Assembly: GCA_002633005.1 (NCBI GenBank)
Contig: NMRA01000253.1
Coordinates: 135,251 to 199,250, forward strand
Source: Phoronis australis
Taxonomy: Eukaryota > Phoronida > Phoronidae
DNA length: 64,000 nucleotides
Reading direction: 5' to 3'
In this document: one piece after another, positions 60,828-64,000 of the stretch
How the letters are laid out: each line of letters starts with the position of its first letter
How positions within the stretch are numbered: position 1 is the first letter of the stretch
Made by a program: the position numbers and the translations under genes
The notes under the pieces: generated by a model
Databases searched by the model: none
Told to the model about the DNA's origin: nothing
Seen by the model: only the letters and a program-made list of their open reading frames with translations

Positions 60828-61606
60828 GTAAGTTGTTACAATAAGGGTGATTATTCAAAGATTTGTTTCATGAAAAGTGGTATCAGACTTCAGTCAGAAA
60901 TTTTGTGTTACACTCCACTGAAAAATTTTCAAAACTCACTTTTGTGAAAGTAGAAAGTACGTGAGAACATACTCCCATATCTACCGGTTAGTGCAGTGAT
61001 AATTTGTATCAAGTATTTCTAGCCTGAGACGTGCTAACAATTACATGGTGACAAATTTATTCCATCTTTGTGAAGTGAAAGCTGAAGACCAAATTTATGA
61101 TGTCTTAAGTCACTTCCTTTGAGGCAGACTCCTGGAGATCGCACTATTGAAAGTCTGGTCAAGTATAATAGAAATCCACAGGCAAGCCAACGAAATGCAT
61201 TTTGTTCATTCGTCTCAACTCGAATGTGCCTGACACTTGAAAATATATGTCTATCATACATTGATATATTTATCTCATATGGGAAACAGCTAAGTTGACT
61301 TATGTATGGTGCTACAATGCCTTGATGCATAGATTCATTATCAGATTGACAATTTAGTGCCACCAGGCCTGGTTCTATTGATCTAAATCCATTGCTGAAA
61401 GTGTCTATTTGTACAAAGGTGTTACTAGGCTGTCATTTCATCTTTAATGCTGCAATTTCTATTTTCCTTTAGCGTGCTGTCAGTGTGGATGTTTGGATTT
61501 TGACTCAAGATAATTTTTAATTTTCTTTGCTGTGTCGTGCTGTTCTCACCATTTGTTTCCTTATTTTAATTCAGTTTTGTATTTGATATAAATTTTTTTG
61601 TTGTAG

Positions 61607-61710
61607 ATTTGACGAGATTTTATTTGGTCGGTTTTCTCTATTCTACCTGAAAAATCTATTTTACTTCGATCTCAACCCTCCGCTGGGTGTCCAGATGTAT
61701 GCCTGGCTAG
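61607..61710 (+). CDS. GT39 protein O-mannosyltransferase-like, exon 3 with the catalytic DE motif
   Basis: Acceptor TTTTTTTGTTGTAG, donor GTAAGG, 104 bases. The codon split across the intron gives Val, then FDEILFGRF. Asp86-Glu87 is the luminal Asp-Glu pair needed for catalysis in PMTs. YFDLNPPLGVQM corresponds to the FFDxHPPLGK block, but with Asn for His and Val for Lys, so this is a divergent member. The intron before it (60828-61606) holds nothing I can name. Confidence 0.88.
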
Positions 61711-61928
61711 GTAAGGTGAATTATGACATAGAGTGCCCTTATGAATAATTAAGCTGTTAATATGCACAACGATATTGTTTCATCTAGTGGATTTTTCAGA
61801 ATCTCAATGTCAATAATCAGTGAGAAATTACACCAATACAATGGCGTGCAAGGTTTGCCTTCATTTAAGTTGAAGCATGTGGTAGTGGTTGTAGTAAGGG
61901 AGCTCTTGGCTTAAAATGGCCTTGGTTA

Positions 61929-62290
61929 GGGTCCAATCTCGAAATGGAACTCAGAATTACTTTTGGCATTTTCTAGTTTTGGCTTATGCAATTTCAAGAT
62001 AAATATCTATTACTCTATGCTTGAGAACTTAAATATCTAAACCTAGTTTGTATTTTACATCCCCAGCACTGAGACTGAAATTTGGATTCTGAACTTGAAA
62101 TTTTGAGTTTTTACTTGAGTTTCGGAGGTCATCAAATTGGAACTTATTCTAGAAACTCATACTTAAAACATAATGCACTCCAGCACAGAATAATGGACAC
62201 ATGGCTTGAATTCTCGAAGAAGTAGAGCAGAAAATGCAAAAAAAATAATTTTAAGATCAATTTTGATTAGAAAGATTGGACTCCAAACCC
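61929..62290. mobile_element. Foldback MITE, family A, copy 2 (diverged)
   Basis: The left end GGGTCCAATCTCGAAATGGA and right end GATTGGACTCCAAACCC form an imperfect inverted repeat. The interior matches copy 1 at 2713-3115 through CGAAATGGAACTCA, TTTGGCATTTT, TCAAGATAA and a CTATGCTTGAG segment. It is about 362 bp and visibly older than copy 1. Confidence 0.7.
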
Positions 62291-62644
62291 TGATCATCAG
62301 TTCTTTGTTGATAAGGAGGCCTTTGGTATTAGCAGTTATTACGGTACAAGACAAAAGTATTCGACAGAATACCATTTCCCTGTTATGATGGATTGTTCAA
62401 TTAACAGCAAAAATGACTTGTGGTAATGACTGTTATGGGAGCAAAACCATAATTTCAAGCTGGAATAGCCACATTCCTAACTTTCATGTTAATTACCATT
62501 TGTTCTTGGTTATGAGGAAAAGCCCCTCTGACAATCAATTGGCTTCTGCCCAGCTGTCATGGTGAGGAAGTCCAGGTCATTTTGTCTGAATACTTTCTTT
62601 TCTCATGTACTGTATCTCTAAAATTGTTATAATTGGCTTCAACG

Positions 62645-63943
62645 AGTGTGTTTCAAAACACTGCACTCTATCTATAAACACTACAGTGCAAAAGTTGCCA
62701 GGTGAGGAGACAGTTCCATTACGTGGGTGACATGATTCAATGCAATGGACTTGTCAATTTTCTTAACAAATGAATACATTCACAGTAAAGTAACAACGCT
62801 TCTAATAAGTAAATACATTCACAGTAAAGGAGCAATTTATTTAACAAATGAATGCATTCACAGTTTAAGTAATAGTATCTCTAACAACTGAATAAATTCA
62901 AAGTAAAGTAGCAACATTTCTAACATACATTTACAGTAAAGTAACACTATATTTAACTAATGAATACATTCACAGTAAAGTAACAACATTCCCAATGAAT
63001 GAATACTTTCACATTATCATCATGGAATTATGGTAGTTTACAAAATTTAAATGCTTGTGGATCTTTAAAAGTCATACTATTTTTCTGTGACTTACTTTTG
63101 GTTGATTTAGGATTGGCCTTTGTTTACAATTCCCTGAATAGGACTGGATGTCATAGGGCAGTTGGTCATTTTTCTGCTGATAGACACATGACCAAACTTA
63201 TATCTTTGAGCTATAAATGTTATTGTAAGTAGTTTCATTCAACGTAATTCAGGGTGTTCTATTATCAGACGTGCAACTATTATGCCTTGTTTCTGAACCA
63301 GTGTGTTTCAAAACACTGCACTCCATCTATAAACACTACAGTGCAAAAGTTGCCAGATGAGGAGACAGTTCCATTAGGTGACATGATTCAATGCAATGGA
63401 CTTGTCAATTTTCCTAACAAATGAATACATTCACAGTAAAGTAACAACGCTTCTAATAAGTAAATACATTCACAGTAAAGGAGCAATTTATTTAACAAAT
63501 GAATGCATTCACAGTTTAAGTAATAGTATCTCTAACAACTGAATAAATTCAAAGTAAAGTAGCAACATTTCTAACATACATTTATAGTAAAGTAACACTA
63601 TATTTAACTAATGAATACATTCACAGTAAAGTAACAACATTCCCAATGAATGAATACTTTCACATTATCATCATGGAATTATGGTAGTTTACAATTTAAA
63701 TGCTTGTGGATTTTTAAAAGTCATACTATTTTTCTGTGACTTACTGTTGGTTAATTTAGGATTGGCCTTTGTTTACAATTCCCTGAAGAGGACTGGATGT
63801 CATAGGGCAGTTGGTCATTTTTCTGCTGATAGACACATGACCAAACTTATATATTTGAGCTATAAATGTTATTGTAAGTAGTTTCATTCAACGTAATTCA
63901 GGGTGTTCTATTATCAGACGTGCAACTATTATGCCTTGTTTCA
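62645..63943. repeat. Tandem duplication, period 655 bp, with internal minisatellite
   Basis: The unit starting AGTGTGTTTCAAAACACTGC at 62645 is repeated from 63300 with a few percent differences. Each copy includes about six degenerate units built around ATGAATACATTCACAGTAAA (62760-63015 and 63415-63670). No N lies between the copies and the differences are more numerous than at the N joins, so this looks like a true duplication. Short frames shared by the copies (62999-63232, 63681-63881) follow the duplication and show no sign of being genes. Confidence 0.85.
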
Positions 63944-63951
63944 TTTTTCAG

Positions 63952-64000
63952 GTCAGTTTTTTGGTTTGGCTGATAGCAAAGACTTTGCGTTTGATGAAAT
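63952..64000 (+). CDS. GT39 protein O-mannosyltransferase-like, exon 4 (cut by window end)
   Basis: The acceptor TTTCATTTTTCAG ends at 63951. The base from exon 3 completes Gly, then QFFGLADSKDFAFDE, the start of the next segment of the PMT fold. Full PMTs are about 700-900 residues, so most of the gene lies beyond the window. Confidence 0.8.

Larger units (their letters stand above)
61711..63951 (+). other. Intron 3 of the GT39 gene, filled by repeats
   Basis: It runs from GTAAGG to TTTCATTTTTCAG. It contains MITE family A copy 2 (61929-62290) and a two-copy tandem duplication with internal minisatellite (62645-63943) that reaches almost to the acceptor. Confidence 0.85.

Noticed and set aside
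62760-63670. CRISPR-like array of ATTCACAGTAAAG repeats
   Set aside because: The repeats are degenerate, the intervals are themselves repetitive, and the locus is an animal intron. It is a minisatellite.
62999-63881. Paired conserved small proteins of 77 and 66 codons
   Set aside because: They lie at equivalent places in a recent tandem duplication within an intron, so their similarity is due to DNA copying.

Overview
This is a eukaryotic, animal-type window. Genes are sparse, are split by GT-AG introns of about 0.1 to 6 kb, and use AATAAA poly(A) signals. The spaces between them hold SINE, LINE and MITE debris. Protein content (a secreted LRR-Ig receptor, a MYND-finger scaffold, a GT39-type O-mannosyltransferase), AT-rich composition and frequent TACATGTA palindromes suggest a marine invertebrate such as an ambulacrarian, cephalochordate or lophotrochozoan. 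I cannot fix the phylum from sequence alone. Three single N bases (18650, 33971, 38310) mark assembly joins. Two of them separate near-identical, slightly polymorphic copies, as expected when both haplotypes of a diploid are strung together.

Layout. 1-4.6 kb: no gene; a foldback MITE and old repeats. 4.95-5.42 kb: a compact intronless gene for a 90-residue helical protein, with a TATA promoter and a textbook replication-dependent histone 3' stem-loop plus U7-type downstream element, although the protein is not a histone. 8.58-9.37 kb: a TIR element with a perfect 8-bp target duplication. 11.57-14.37 kb: an intronless 932-residue LRR-Ig transmembrane receptor. 14.5-33.1 kb: mainly non-coding, with a SINE, a LINE 3' fragment, a palindromic MITE and CTCF-like motifs. 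33.18-50.98 kb: a four-exon gene whose splice phases all match. After removal of a 437-bp haplotype duplication it encodes about 2232 residues, with an N-terminal membrane anchor, a long disordered region, a MYND zinc finger and a conserved C-terminal domain; it may be related to apical-junction component AJM1. 51.2-58.7 kb: two SINE copies and a large foldback. 58.76-59.12 kb, minus strand: a two-exon small-protein gene (57 residues). 59.60-64.00 kb: the first four coding exons of a divergent protein O-mannosyltransferase (GT39), running off the window. It is head-to-head with the small-protein gene across 471 bp.

The genes do not form an operon or an obvious pathway. The most unusual object is the non-histone gene that carries the complete histone mRNA 3'-end signal. 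The small two-exon gene is next: it was reconstructed only by matching splice phase and poly(A) signal.
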